Of a stretch of 41,400 nucleotides of DNA, positions 10,991 through 21,218 are shown piece by piece. Within the stretch, counting starts at the first letter, position 1, and each line of letters starts with the position of its first letter. The notes under the pieces were generated by a model. The model did not search any database and was not told where the DNA came from. It worked only from the letters and a program-made list of their open reading frames with translations. Source of the stretch: Azolla pinnata (taxonomy: Eukaryota > Streptophyta > Polypodiopsida > Salviniales > Salviniaceae); assembly GCA_037176905.1 (NCBI GenBank), contig JBBBWG010029754.1:74127-115526 (forward strand), written 5' to 3'. The translations under genes were made by a program, and so were the position numbers.

Positions 10991-12915
10991 GTCTATCTCT
11001 TTTTTTCTTTCCATTAAAAGCTCTTTGAATGTGTACTGTGACTGTCTTGTGTATGGTGGTGAATGTGGGGGGAGAAGGGGAAAGAGGAAGAGATTTGAGG
11101 TGGAGGGGGGGAAAAGAAGCCCACAAAGATTAGATACCACCCAAATGCAGAGCAATCAGAAAAAGAGCAGCATCAACAAAGAAGCAGAAAAGCAAAGGAA
11201 ACCCCAATAAGAATGAATGAATACAACAGTGGTAAGCTTTGAATAGCTCTCTTCTTGCATGGCTTTCTCTTTTGATCTTATACAGATATCTATCTATCTA
11301 TCTATCCATCTATATAGAAGGTATTCACTCACAGAAGGTATTAATCTTTGTAGTCTGACAGCCTTTTTCTTCCCTTTTTCATTTCATATTTTTCATGGGT
11401 GCTCTTTTCTTTTTCCTCTTATGCTTCTTCTTTGTTTTGTTGCTTCTCCTCCTATTTCTTATTTCAACATGAAACACATTGTTACATTCCAAGGGAACAA
11501 AGCCCTCCAAACATTTTGTCTGTGTATATATACTTTTATATGTAAAGCACAGCTTAGGCTCAATTGTTATCAGTTACTATATTGGGCTGGAAATCCTCAA
11601 CCCTAAGCCCCATATCTGGTTCAAATTTGCCTCTGATTATGCTTAGGGTCACCTCCAATGTTCATTAAATCAGACTAATCAAGCATATGTAACAGATTCA
11701 TCAGGCAGTTTATTTCTGGCTAATCTGTGTGAAACAGACTAGCAATCAACACCAAAACCTATGCTTTTCCCCCCATATTTTCGATCGAAATGACTTAAGA
11801 ATCTCTTAAGGTCGTACTCTTCTCTAATCCACGGAAAGAATCGGAGTATGTCTCAGAATCAAACCACACTTGGTGATAATAGATCAACAAAACAAAGGGG
11901 GTTCCATCTTTGGAAAATTATCCTCAAAAGTTAAAACTGTTGGGCTGTTGAGATTTCTGGTAATCATATGTCCAACATTTGGACAATGTTTCTGGTAATT
12001 GAAACGAATGTGTGTAGAATATGGGCACTGATCTAAGAACATTGGCAAGAGAGACTTATATGGGGGAGACTTAACTCAAATATGCCTCTCTATCAGCAAC
12101 ACTGGAAAAGCAGATTGTTAACCTCATCAATTAACTGTATTGAAACATGTTTAGCAAGTTAGTATGGAAGTTTAAGGTTGCTAACTTAGTTTGTGGCTTA
12201 GTTATTTGACTGGGAACCGATCTTTATCAAAGCCAGGGTTAGTGGATTGGGCACTGTCATTAGCTACAAATTCGGAAGAACCATCTACTAATGATCTGGT
12301 AGGCGGTTTGAAAGGCTTGTGATGAGATCGATAAGGTGCATAATTAGTGAGATCCGAATACCTCATATTATAGTTAATTGCATGGTTAGTGACTGTGATT
12401 AGCATCGTAGAATTTTTTTGTAATCATTAGTGATATCCATCAATTGAGCTACCCAGTTGATGAAAGGTGTTAGTGGCCGAATTCAACTGTCAGTGAGCCT
12501 ACGGTGGGATTAAATTAGCAATGAGGATAGATTAGCGTAGAAGACAAGAGCAATTAGCAACTAATCGGTGCATAATCCGATTAGCGATTAGCCGAATGAG
12601 TCCAATTTCCAAATTCATTCGGCCAGAGTCCAATTCAAGTCTTCCCAGCTCTTCACAGGCAAACGCTGTTTGGCGTTTCCAATTGTTTCCACAGTTTAGC
12701 GGCTCCCAGATGTCCTCCCCAAGTTGCAAACGCTGCCCTGATTACCAATTCAGCTAATAAAATGTGTTGTTCTGTTTCGTCGAGTCGAGAGCAGTCACTA
12801 TCATCTGTTATAATTCCAAGCTTCTCCAGATAGACCTAGTGTTTCGTTGCGATCGACGGACCTGAAGGTGCTTATTGGGGTTAACAGGCGGAGCGAGGAG
12901 TTTAAGAGATTGATC
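10617..12915. other. 3' region of neprosin-type gene and intergenic DNA
   Basis: Contains a (CT)n tract at 10960-10989, a TATC tract near 11286-11310 and no recognisable gene. A diverged copy of the downstream ~260-bp repeat (ACAGATTCATCAGGCAG through ACTAGCAATCAACACC) lies at about 11690-11755. The stretch 12180-12600 is rich in ATTAGC/ATTAGT words. Open frames here are short and have no family signature. Confidence 0.5.
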
Positions 12916-12917
12916 AC

Positions 12918-13151
12918 ATGGCAATGACCCTCGGATCATGCACGCAACTTGTTGGGGCTTTTATCAACAACAAGATCGGATCACTCACCCGCATGATCTC
13001 CGATCTGAAGCTTCAGTTGGAACAAAAAGATGGCTCGGAGCCTGCGGGGAGTGATCTGGTGGGGTCATCCGTGGATTCGGATCGAAACAGAACCAAAGGA
13101 GGCAGAGGAATCAGAGTGGAAGCGAAAATCCTGAACCTGAGGAAACCCTAA
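12918..13151 (+). CDS. Short ORF of unknown status, 77 residues
   Basis: An ATG in fair context opens 77 codons. The first ~50 residues look moderately protein-like (INNKIGSLTRMISDLKLQLE, a possible short helix), but I recognise no family. The last ~25 codons lie inside a repeat unit that recurs non-coding near 13474. It may be a stranded exon, a small gene or chance. No upstream or downstream exon is evident. Confidence 0.15.
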   Translation: MAMTLGSCTQLVGAFINNKIGSLTRMISDLKLQLEQKDGSEPAGSDLVGSSVDSDRNRTKGGRGIRVEAKILNLRKP

Positions 13152-14450
13152 ACTCAACGCAGACAAACACTAAGCCCAGATCTGTAACAAATTCATCAGA
13201 CATTTTGTTGATGGTTGATCTGTGTTCAAAAAACAGATTAGGAATCAACAACATCAAGACCACGGGAACAGAAACCCTAAACTTGACGCAGACAAACCCT
13301 AAGCCCTAAAGGCTAATGCAAAAAGCAAGAGCTCAAAAACCCTAGAAAGCAAGAGCTCGAAACCCCAGAAAGCAAGAGCTCAAAACCCTAGAAAGCAAGA
13401 GCCCAAAACCCTAAAAGCAAAAAGCGACAGACGCAAAGCTGGAAAAAAAGCAAAATCGTAGAAAAGCAAAAAGAATTCGGATCGAAACAGAAGAAGAAGC
13501 AGAGGAATCAGAGTGGGGGCGAAAACCCTCAACCCGAGGAAACCCTAAACTTGACGCAGACAAACATTGAGCCTTAAAAGCTATTGCAAACAGATCTGTA
13601 ACAAATTCATCGGACATTTTGTTGATGGTTGATCTGTGTTAAAAAAAACAGAGTAGCAACCAACAACACCAAGACCACGGGAAACGGAAACCCTAAACTC
13701 GACGCAGACAAAACCCTAAGCCCTAAAAGCTAATGCAAAAAGCAAGAGCTCAAAAACCCTAGAAAGCAAGAGCCCAAAAACCCTAAACTTGACGCAAACA
13801 AAACCCTAAACCCTAAAAGCTACTGCAAACAAATTTGTAGCAGATTCATCAGACATTTTGTTGTTGGCTGATCTGTGTTAAAAAAACAGACTAGCAATCA
13901 ACAACACCAAGACCACGGGAAACGGAAACCCTAAACTCGATATAGACAAAACCCTAATCCCTAAAAGCTAATGAAAAAAGCAAGAGCTCAAAAACCCTAG
14001 AAAGCAAGAGCTCAAAAACCCTAGAAAGCAAGAGCCCAAAAACCCTAAACTTGACACAAACAAAACCCTAAACTTGACGCAAACAAAACCCCAAACCCTA
14101 AAAGCTACTGCAAACAGATTTGTAACAGATTCATCAGACATTTTGTTGTTGGCTGAGCTATGTTAAAAAAACAGACTAGCAATCAACAACACCAAGACCA
14201 CGGGAAACGGAAACCCTAAACTCGACACAAACAAAACCCTAAGCCCTAAAAGCTAATGGAAAAAGCAAGAGCTCAAAAACCCTAGAAAGCAAGAGCTCAA
14301 AAAACCCTAGAAAGCAAGAGCCCAAAACCCTAGAAAGCAAGAGCTCAAAAAACCCTAGAAAGCAAGAGCCCAAAAACCCTAGAAAGCAAGAGCTCAAAAC
14401 CCTAGAAAGCAAGAGCCCAAAACCCTAAAAGCAAAAAGCAAGAGAAGCAA
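13073..14450 (+). repeat. Nested tandem array upstream of ERD2-like gene
   Basis: A larger unit recurs at about 13180, 13598, 13846 and 14119. Its core runs from AACAGATTCATCAGACATTT through CAGACTAGCAATCAACAACA to ACCACGGGAAACGGAAACCC. Between cores lie varying numbers of a ~24-bp inner unit, AAACCCTAGAAAGCAAGAGC, with a long run at about 14270-14430. The inner unit contains the telo-box word AAACCCTA. No coding function is seen. Confidence 0.85.
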
Positions 14451-14485
14451 AGCTAGAAAAAAAAGCAAAAACGCAGAAACGCAAA

Positions 14486-14580
14486 AAGAAGCGAAAGAAA
14501 GAGAAGAAGAAGAAGAAGAAGAAGAAGAAAGAAGAAAGAAGAAAGAAGAAGAAAGAAGAAAGAAGAAGAAAGAAGAAGAG
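14486..14580 (+). promoter_or_regulatory. GAA-rich purine tract, ERD2-like gene leader
   Basis: About 95 bp of GAAGAAGAA/GAAAGAAGAA purine repeats lie 337 bp upstream of the ERD2-like start codon. Low-repeat sequence that resembles a leader follows (ACGCCATCGCCATCCCAAAG). Purine tracts occur in the leaders of all plus-strand genes in this window. A regulatory role is inferred only. Confidence 0.4.
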
Positions 14581-14916
14581 TTTGAGAGAAGAGGGAGGTA
14601 GAGACGAGGTAGGTTCTGGACGGATCTTCTGTGCAAACCCTAATTCCTGCCGTATCGGCGCAGACGCCATCGCCATCCCAAAGCTCTCCACCTCCTCATC
14701 CCTGCTCAAGCTCCTCTCTTTTGTGCTAGCAGCTGGCTCCTTAGCAGGAAAGACAAAAGCTTTGGAATCCCTACAAGTACATACCCTGACAAACGGATCC
14801 GAGACAGGTGGATTTGCTGGAGACGCAATTGATTCTACTCGTACATCGGTTTCTTGCTTGCTTGCTTGCTTTCTTCTTTCTTTCTTGTGTCCCTCTTCCC
14901 TCTTTCCACACGCACC

Positions 14917-17900
14917 ATGAATTCTGGACGGAGATCCCGGAATCCTTCGCGTATTGTCATGGCCTGGTTCAAGCGGCAGCCGCCTAAGGTGAAGTCCTTC
15001 CTCGCCGTGCTTTCAGCGATCTTCGCTCTCGTCTTCATACGCTTCGCTGTGCACGACCATGACACTCTCTTCATCGCCGCGGAGGCCATCCATGCCCTCG
15101 GCATCATCGTCCTCATCTACAAACTCAGCAAAGAAAAGACTTGTGCAGGTAAAGTCATCGTGACTTCCCTCCTCTTCTTCCTCTGCAATTGATTCATTCC
15201 CGTTTGCTTTCCCCTCCCGAGTCCTGAACGTCAAAGAGTATTTGACATTCATCGGTTGTCAAAGTATTTGTGTGAAGTAGAATGATGAATCTGCTATGGG
15301 AATTCATTTTTCCTTAGTCATTCTTCCTCCTATTCAATACAGAAGAGGATGAATATTCATGTACGTGCACAAAGCTAAAAAAGAGAACTTGGTTAGGTTG
15401 TTCCTACAAAGTTAGGGAAAGTAGAGGTTTGCTTGGTTTGGAAAGTCAAGACATCTAACGAAGGCCTGACTCTTACATCTACTTTAAGTATTATTCGAAA
15501 CAAAATAAGAATAGTCTGTTATCTTGTGGCTTATCTGTAAATATGAAATCTTTCTTCTTTTTGAGATCCTTAATTCGCACGCATTATTGGAATAAAATTC
15601 AACTCTTACTTTGGTAGGTCACTGAGTATCCATGCTTAATATGTGCACGAAAGATTCTTTTAGTACTATTCAGTTTATGTTTTTTTGTAGCTTAACTTGT
15701 ACTTTTACGTCTGTTCAGCTTATGCTTTTCTTTAGGTATTTCCATGTAGGGGTGTATTCATTAGAGAATGGTTTGTGATATATGATTTAATAGATATGGC
15801 TTTTTGAACTTACAATTCAGCCAGAAGCACTTAACATTCACTTCTTGACCTCAGGCCTTAATATTCACAACTGGTTCGTAAATTCATTTATAATGAAAAG
15901 CAGATAAAAGCTGGGAAGTCTTTTTTATACAGGAAACCGCATGATTGAAATTGATATAACATAGGCATTCTAACTTTCCTTATTCTCCGGTGGCTTTCGT
16001 GCTTCCTGTTGCAGGATTGTCATTGAAGTCACAGGAGTTGACAGCTATATTCTTAGCTGTTAGACTTTATTGCAGTTTTGTTATGGAGTACGATATTCAT
16101 ACTGTCTTGGACACTGCAACGCTAGTAACAACATGTTGGGTGATATACATGATACGTTTCAAACTAAAATCAACTTACATGTCCGACTTAGACAATTTTC
16201 CTATATATTTTGTGGTAATGCTTCGTGATAATATGCATTAACTCAATTAGTCAACAAATTATTTCTGAAAATACTATATTCACTTTGTGTACACTGGCTT
16301 ATGTAGGTGATTCCTTGTGCTGCAATTGCTTTTTTTATTCATCCAACGACTTCTCATTATATTGTGAATAGGCTACTTTGGGCCTTTTGTGTCTATTTGG
16401 AAGCTATTTCAATCCTACCACAACTTCGTGTGATGCAGAACACAAAGGTATGGCTGTTAAAAGTAGTTCTTATGCATTAAATCCTTAATTTCTCACTAAC
16501 ATGGAATATCCACCTGATTTTTTGCAGGTCGTTGAGCCATTTACTGCACATTATGTATTTGCATTGGGTGTTGCAAGATTTTTAAGCTGTGCACACTGGA
16601 TAATTCAGGTAAAATTCTTTAAGCAAGAGTGTCTCAGAGAGTAGAACAATAACTTTTTAAGCAAAACTAGAAGGATGGGAATTTTGCCTACATTTTGCCT
16701 TGCACAGTACAACTAGCCAAAGGAAACTTCCACGTGTTAGAATTAGCACCATAGAAGTTGAGCAAATCTATGTTCCCTTTAATCTCCACTTAAATAAAAT
16801 TCTCGCCTAAAACTTTCATAGAACAATGATATCTACTTAATTTAAGCCACATCCAAATAGAACTTGTGTACGTGAAGAAGTGTGGTCTTACAACCATGGG
16901 TTATGTTCCCTCTAATCTCCGATTGTGCAAGAATAAGGATTAATACTGTACAAATTGTTTCTTAATCGGTAACTTGCTGTAGACAGGGTAAATAAAATCA
17001 ATTACAAGACAGCTTGAACCGAAATAAAATCAACGAGGGGACACCTTTTTCTATACTATCATAGTATGTAGTATTAATTTTGATACTTCAGAGTGCTCAT
17101 CAGAATCCTATGTCCAAATAGGAGAGAATCTTCCTATTACACCAACCCAGATATTCTCCACGGGGATATCATAAATTTGAGTTGAATTCAAATAAATTGT
17201 AAATATATTCCATAGATGATTAAAATCGGTGTGTAACTGTGAATTAATACAGATTAGGCTTACAGGTTTTCTGATCACGTATGACTAATTTTCTGATGAC
17301 TAGAATTTGTTTCTAATATTTTGGGATTACTATTCTAGTGTTAGGACAAATCCACTAACTAAGATCGACATCGTTGATTATTATGTGTAATATCTATTTG
17401 ATGGGTTTAGTCCTCTAATTGATGAGACTAATCTTCTAATCTTTTATACAAAACAAGACGATTGAGGAATTTTGGAATGATTAAGACAAGTTACAACACC
17501 CTTAACGATGTAATAATTATGAGCTAATGCAATATTAGGTCTGTAATCGTCTAACCACAACTTGATAGTGGGACATGAAAGCTGTTGGCTGTATGTTTTG
17601 TTTGAACACTATTTTTCAATCTAATGGATATGAGTGTTTTTGCATTATGTTCAGGTCTTAGACACCCGTGGATATTTATTGACAGCATTGGGCCATGGTT
17701 TATGGCCATCAATGGTGCTGATCTCAGAAATAGTGCAAACTTTCATCCTTGCTGATTTCTGCTATTATTATGTGAAGAGGTAACTTTCATTATCTGTTGA
17801 GGCATTGCTTAGCTTTTCGATTCTGACACGTTTATTATATAAATATTGCAGTGCAATGGATGGTCAGACAATGATGCGATTACCATCTGGGGTGGTCTGA
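14917..17900 (+). CDS. ERD2-related / ER lumen protein-retaining receptor family, 6 exons
   Basis: Exons: 14917-15148, 16015-16214, 16307-16447, 16528-16608, 17655-17779, 17852-17900; 275 residues; all introns GT-AG. It is a multi-span membrane protein of the KDEL-receptor superfamily. Signatures: residues 76-84 (AGLSLKSQE), VRLYCSFVMEYDIHT, LEAISILPQLRVMQNTK (175-191), VEPFTAHYVFALGVARFLSC and ADFCYYYVKS. The N-terminal ~50 residues (RQPPKVKSFLAVLSAI) and C-terminal LPSGVV match the plant ERD2-related group, which is longer than canonical ~215-residue ERD2, so it may not be a true K/HDEL receptor. Endomembrane location is expected. An in-frame ATG at 14854 would add 21 hydrophobic residues; I prefer 14917, where relatives begin. 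Intron 4 is long (1046 bp), AT-rich, and has no element I can identify. Confidence 0.93.
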
Positions 17901-19290
17901 CTCAGGTTAATGAATCTCAGTGGTTTCTAAAGACAGTTACAAAACAAAAATCAGTGTTATTGCAAATGTAATAGAGGCATGGTAATAGAAATGCAGGGAA
18001 GTCCCTGTCTGCCACACACAAATTGAATTTTTATCATTTCTTGACGGTGGCTGTTTATGTGGCTTTTATTAATCAAAAGTCCATTGATGTCATTTTTTAT
18101 GTGGCTTTTTATTAATTGAAGGTCCATTCGTGTTATTCCCTTTGTCTATACTGTTCTCTTGAATTAATGCTCTCTGAAGTGGAACTGGGAGCTAAACTTC
18201 ATTTCTCTCTCACTCCTTCAAAATCTGTTAATTCTTTGCGTAGGCTAATAAGAGCTCCTGTCATAATTTGGATTGGTACGCAAAACAAGCCACTGTATTT
18301 CCAATCGATGCAGTTGTAGGCGGCGATGTTGGTTTCTCTGACTTGCAACTTGTAGCAAAAGAAACGCAAAAGAAACATTTTTTAGAATGAATCTGATTTT
18401 TTATAATTGGGTTACATTATAATCGTAATTGGGTAATGGATAGGTAGGCAAAAGTGTAGTAAAATATGGATGCTTTTGGGCAAGATCATGATTAAGCTAA
18501 TACTCACTCCATTGTTAATTACAACGAATCATTGTACAATTTTAGCACAATGTGATTTACAAATCTCATGTGATACCGGGTTGCACTGCAGACCATGATG
18601 CATGATTATAAGGATGACATTTTAAGAATGAGGTAGGGTGATATGTAAACCAACAAACTACATTGCTATTGTTTGTTACAATTTTAGCAAATGTTACACA
18701 CCAGTCTGACAAAATGGATCTTTTTGTTCTAATCCAATTAATTACCTGATAACCTGTAACATGCACAGATTGAAGTGAATCACAACATAAGCGCTTACAT
18801 GTAGAAAGCAGGCATTGAAATTTATGAAGCATGTGGGTACAGGAACATTGAAACAAAATTAACCTATTAATAGCTTTCTTAGTTTGAAGTAATGAGGGTG
18901 TTCAAACCACAAACACAGCATTTGATCATAAACTATGTCTAAACGAAATCGCTATAACCCGAGGAAATCATGATCTCAAAACTGTTTAGAATGTTGTGTA
19001 TGCAAATATACATACCACTTTCGAATTCAAGCAATGAGACCACACAAAGCTCGGAGCAAAAAGATCGGCTAATCTGTCAATAGCAGTTTTAATTTGAAGA
19101 TAAGTATGGTAAAGACGGCAAAATTAGAGAGTTAATACTGTTTTTAGAGAAGTATGAAGTACAGATCTTTGACCAAAATCAATCTCTCAATGCCAATAAC
19201 AGTTGAGACGCAAGCAAAAATTCGTAATCTTTGACCAATATCAATCTCTGGATGCCAATAACAGGTGAGGCGCATGCAGAAACTATGAAT
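17901..19290. other. 3' region of ERD2-like gene, intergenic
   Basis: AT-rich sequence with no recognisable gene. A direct duplication of about 60 bp lies at about 19162-19275: ATCTTTGACCAAAATCAATC and ATCTTTGACCAATATCAATC, each followed by TGCCAATAACAG. Confidence 0.5.
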
Positions 19291-19679
19291 TTTTGAGAGC
19301 ATTAGAACAAATCAGTCCCTCAGTACCTTCTTGCATTCACAGGAAACGAAAGCAGCGAAACACAAGGCAAAACACGCAGACGCAGACAGACGTAACTATT
19401 TGCTCCTCAGGCACCAAGTGTTTTAAGAGCAGGTTAAGCTTCAACAGTTGGGTTCAGAATTTGGAACGACATATCCCGGACATCACAGGAGCAAAAAGAC
19501 TCGGCAAGATGATTCACGGCCCCAAAAAGGCAGGAGACGTTCCCGTGCGCCCCGTAGCAGCAGAGAGCGATCTGCAGGGGCTTTCCATGTCCGGCTTGAA
19601 CGATGGAACCTTAAGAAGCAAAACCGAGAAGGAGAAGGAAGAGAAGAAACATACGTATGTCTGAATGAAGGAATGAATT

Positions 19680-20190
19680 AATGTATATATCTGTGCGTAT
19701 GTATACATACCTATGTATGCATATGCATCTATAGTTCCATCACATACATACATATATGTATGCATATGCATCTATAGTTAAATCACATACATACATATGT
19801 ATGTATGTGCGTATGTGCGTATGCATAGTAGGCATGTCTGTCTATATGTATGTATGTATGTATGTATGCATGTATGTGTGTCTGTATGTATGTGTGTGTG
19901 CATGTAGGTGTGCATGTAGGTATATATGTATGTATATATGTGTGTGTATGTATGTGTGTGTATGTATGTATGTATGTATGTATGTATGTATGTATGTATG
20001 TATGTATGTATGTATGTATGTCTGTAAGTATGTATGTGTGTGTGTGTATGTGCGTATGTATGTATGTAGGTAGGTAGGCATGTGAGTGTATGTATGCATA
20101 CGTAAATATGTACATATATATGTAGATATGTGTGCAAGTGCATGCACATCAATGTATGGGTGTACTTGTAAACGTAGATGCATGTCGATC
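19680..20190. repeat. TATG tetranucleotide array, ~500 bp
   Basis: An almost uninterrupted (GTAT/TATG)n array with a pure core at about 19960-20020 and GTGTG/GCATG interruptions elsewhere. The long frames on both strands (Tyr-Val-Cys-Met type on plus; His-Thr-Tyr-Ile on minus) are repeat artefacts. Confidence 0.92.
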
Positions 20191-20239
20191 TGCAACGAGA
20201 TCTCATCTCCTCGCATCTCGAATAGTATGTACCAAAGCT

Positions 20240-20398
20240 CTAGAGCTCGGTGGAGAATGGTTTGATGTCGACATTGATGATCTGCTCGTTGTTTGCAACT
20301 GAAGCATCTCGAATATAGCTAACCTGAAACGGCCTGCTGACCAGGGCTCCTCGGATCGCCCTCGGCTTAGAGGAATCGGTGTCCACACCATGTGACTC
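20240..20398 (-). pseudogene. Possible orphan terminal exon, unknown protein
   Basis: On the minus strand, an AG acceptor (20400-20399, after GAA) opens a 52-codon frame ending in TAG at 20240-20242. It includes the protein-like strings SSKPRAIRGALVSRPFQVSY and NNEQIINVDIKPFSTEL, whereas the neighbouring sequence is repeat. I do not recognise the family, and I find no upstream exon between 20400 and 21200. It may be the relic of a gene's last exon or chance. Confidence 0.25.
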
Positions 20399-20519
20399 CT
20401 TTCACATTGGGGATAGGCGAGCTGCAAGAATTCCTCTGCGCTCGCTTGTTGCTCCTGAATCAGTACGAAATGTGCATGTACCACTTCTTTCGTAAATGTG
20501 CATTCATATTAAAACCACA

Positions 20520-20715
20520 CAACAATACGAAAAAACCCTTGCTATCGAAACTAATTCAAAATTAACGAAGTGGTAAGGTGGTCTAACACTAAACCTCTTC
20601 TTCTTCTTCTTTTCATGAATGCAACTTTATATGAAAACAACATGGTAATACAAAAAAACCTTGCTATCAAAACTACTTCAAAAGTAACGATGTGACAAGA
20701 GCAACCTTCTAAGGT
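20520..20715. repeat. Diverged ~123-bp direct duplication
   Basis: AATACGAAAAAACCCTTGCT (about 20525) and AATACAAAAAAACCTTGCT (about 20648) begin similar blocks that continue through CTATCRAAACTA and TTCAAAA.TAACGA. The region between the TATG array and the SOUL gene otherwise holds only a CTT microsatellite (21001-21063) and AT-rich sequence. Confidence 0.6.
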
Positions 20716-21149
20716 GTCGCAATACAAAACGACATAAATCTAACTTATCTGGGGACAAAGTTCCCATGTAACATAACTGTGAAAAAACTGTCAAATTAAC
20801 TTTTCTCTTGTCGTACATATATGCGGAGATACTCCAGAAAGCCTATGAAATCAGGAACCATTCCGCAAGTTCCAAGTATACCATGTGCGCAAGCACCTTA
20901 GATAATCAAACACAAACTTATACACTAGGGTTGTTAAAACTCTATCACCTTTAATGAAAACTCTACCACCATGAAGGCGAATTTTTGTTCACCATTTTGT
21001 CTTCATCTTCATCTTCTTCTTCTTCTTCTTCTTCTTCTTGTTCTTCTTCTTATTCTTCTTCTAAAGCAAGAAGGGTAGTTTTGGGAATTTACAATTGTAG
21101 GGGCATTTGGGGAATTGTGAAATGTACGTCTGTAAATTTAAAAACTGAA

Positions 21150-21185
21150 CAGAAGAAGAAGAAGAAGAAGAAGAAGAAGAAGAAG
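21150..21185 (+). promoter_or_regulatory. GAA tract in SOUL gene leader
   Basis: Twelve GAA triplets lie 34 bp upstream of the SOUL-gene ATG, so they are almost certainly transcribed leader. A matching CTT tract on the same strand at 21001-21063 could pair with it as RNA if both are transcribed. Confidence 0.45.
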
Positions 21186-21218
21186 CGGCGGCAGTGAAGC
21201 TTGTGGTCGAAGCTTTCC

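Noticed and set aside
280-14450. Evenly spaced repeats considered as CRISPR arrays
   Set aside because: Units are contiguous or degenerate without unique spacers of constant length, and all other evidence is eukaryotic.
19756-20216. Overlapping Tyr-Val-Cys-Met and His-Thr-Tyr-Ile open frames
   Set aside because: Both strands of a TATG tetranucleotide array; no start context or non-repeat sequence.
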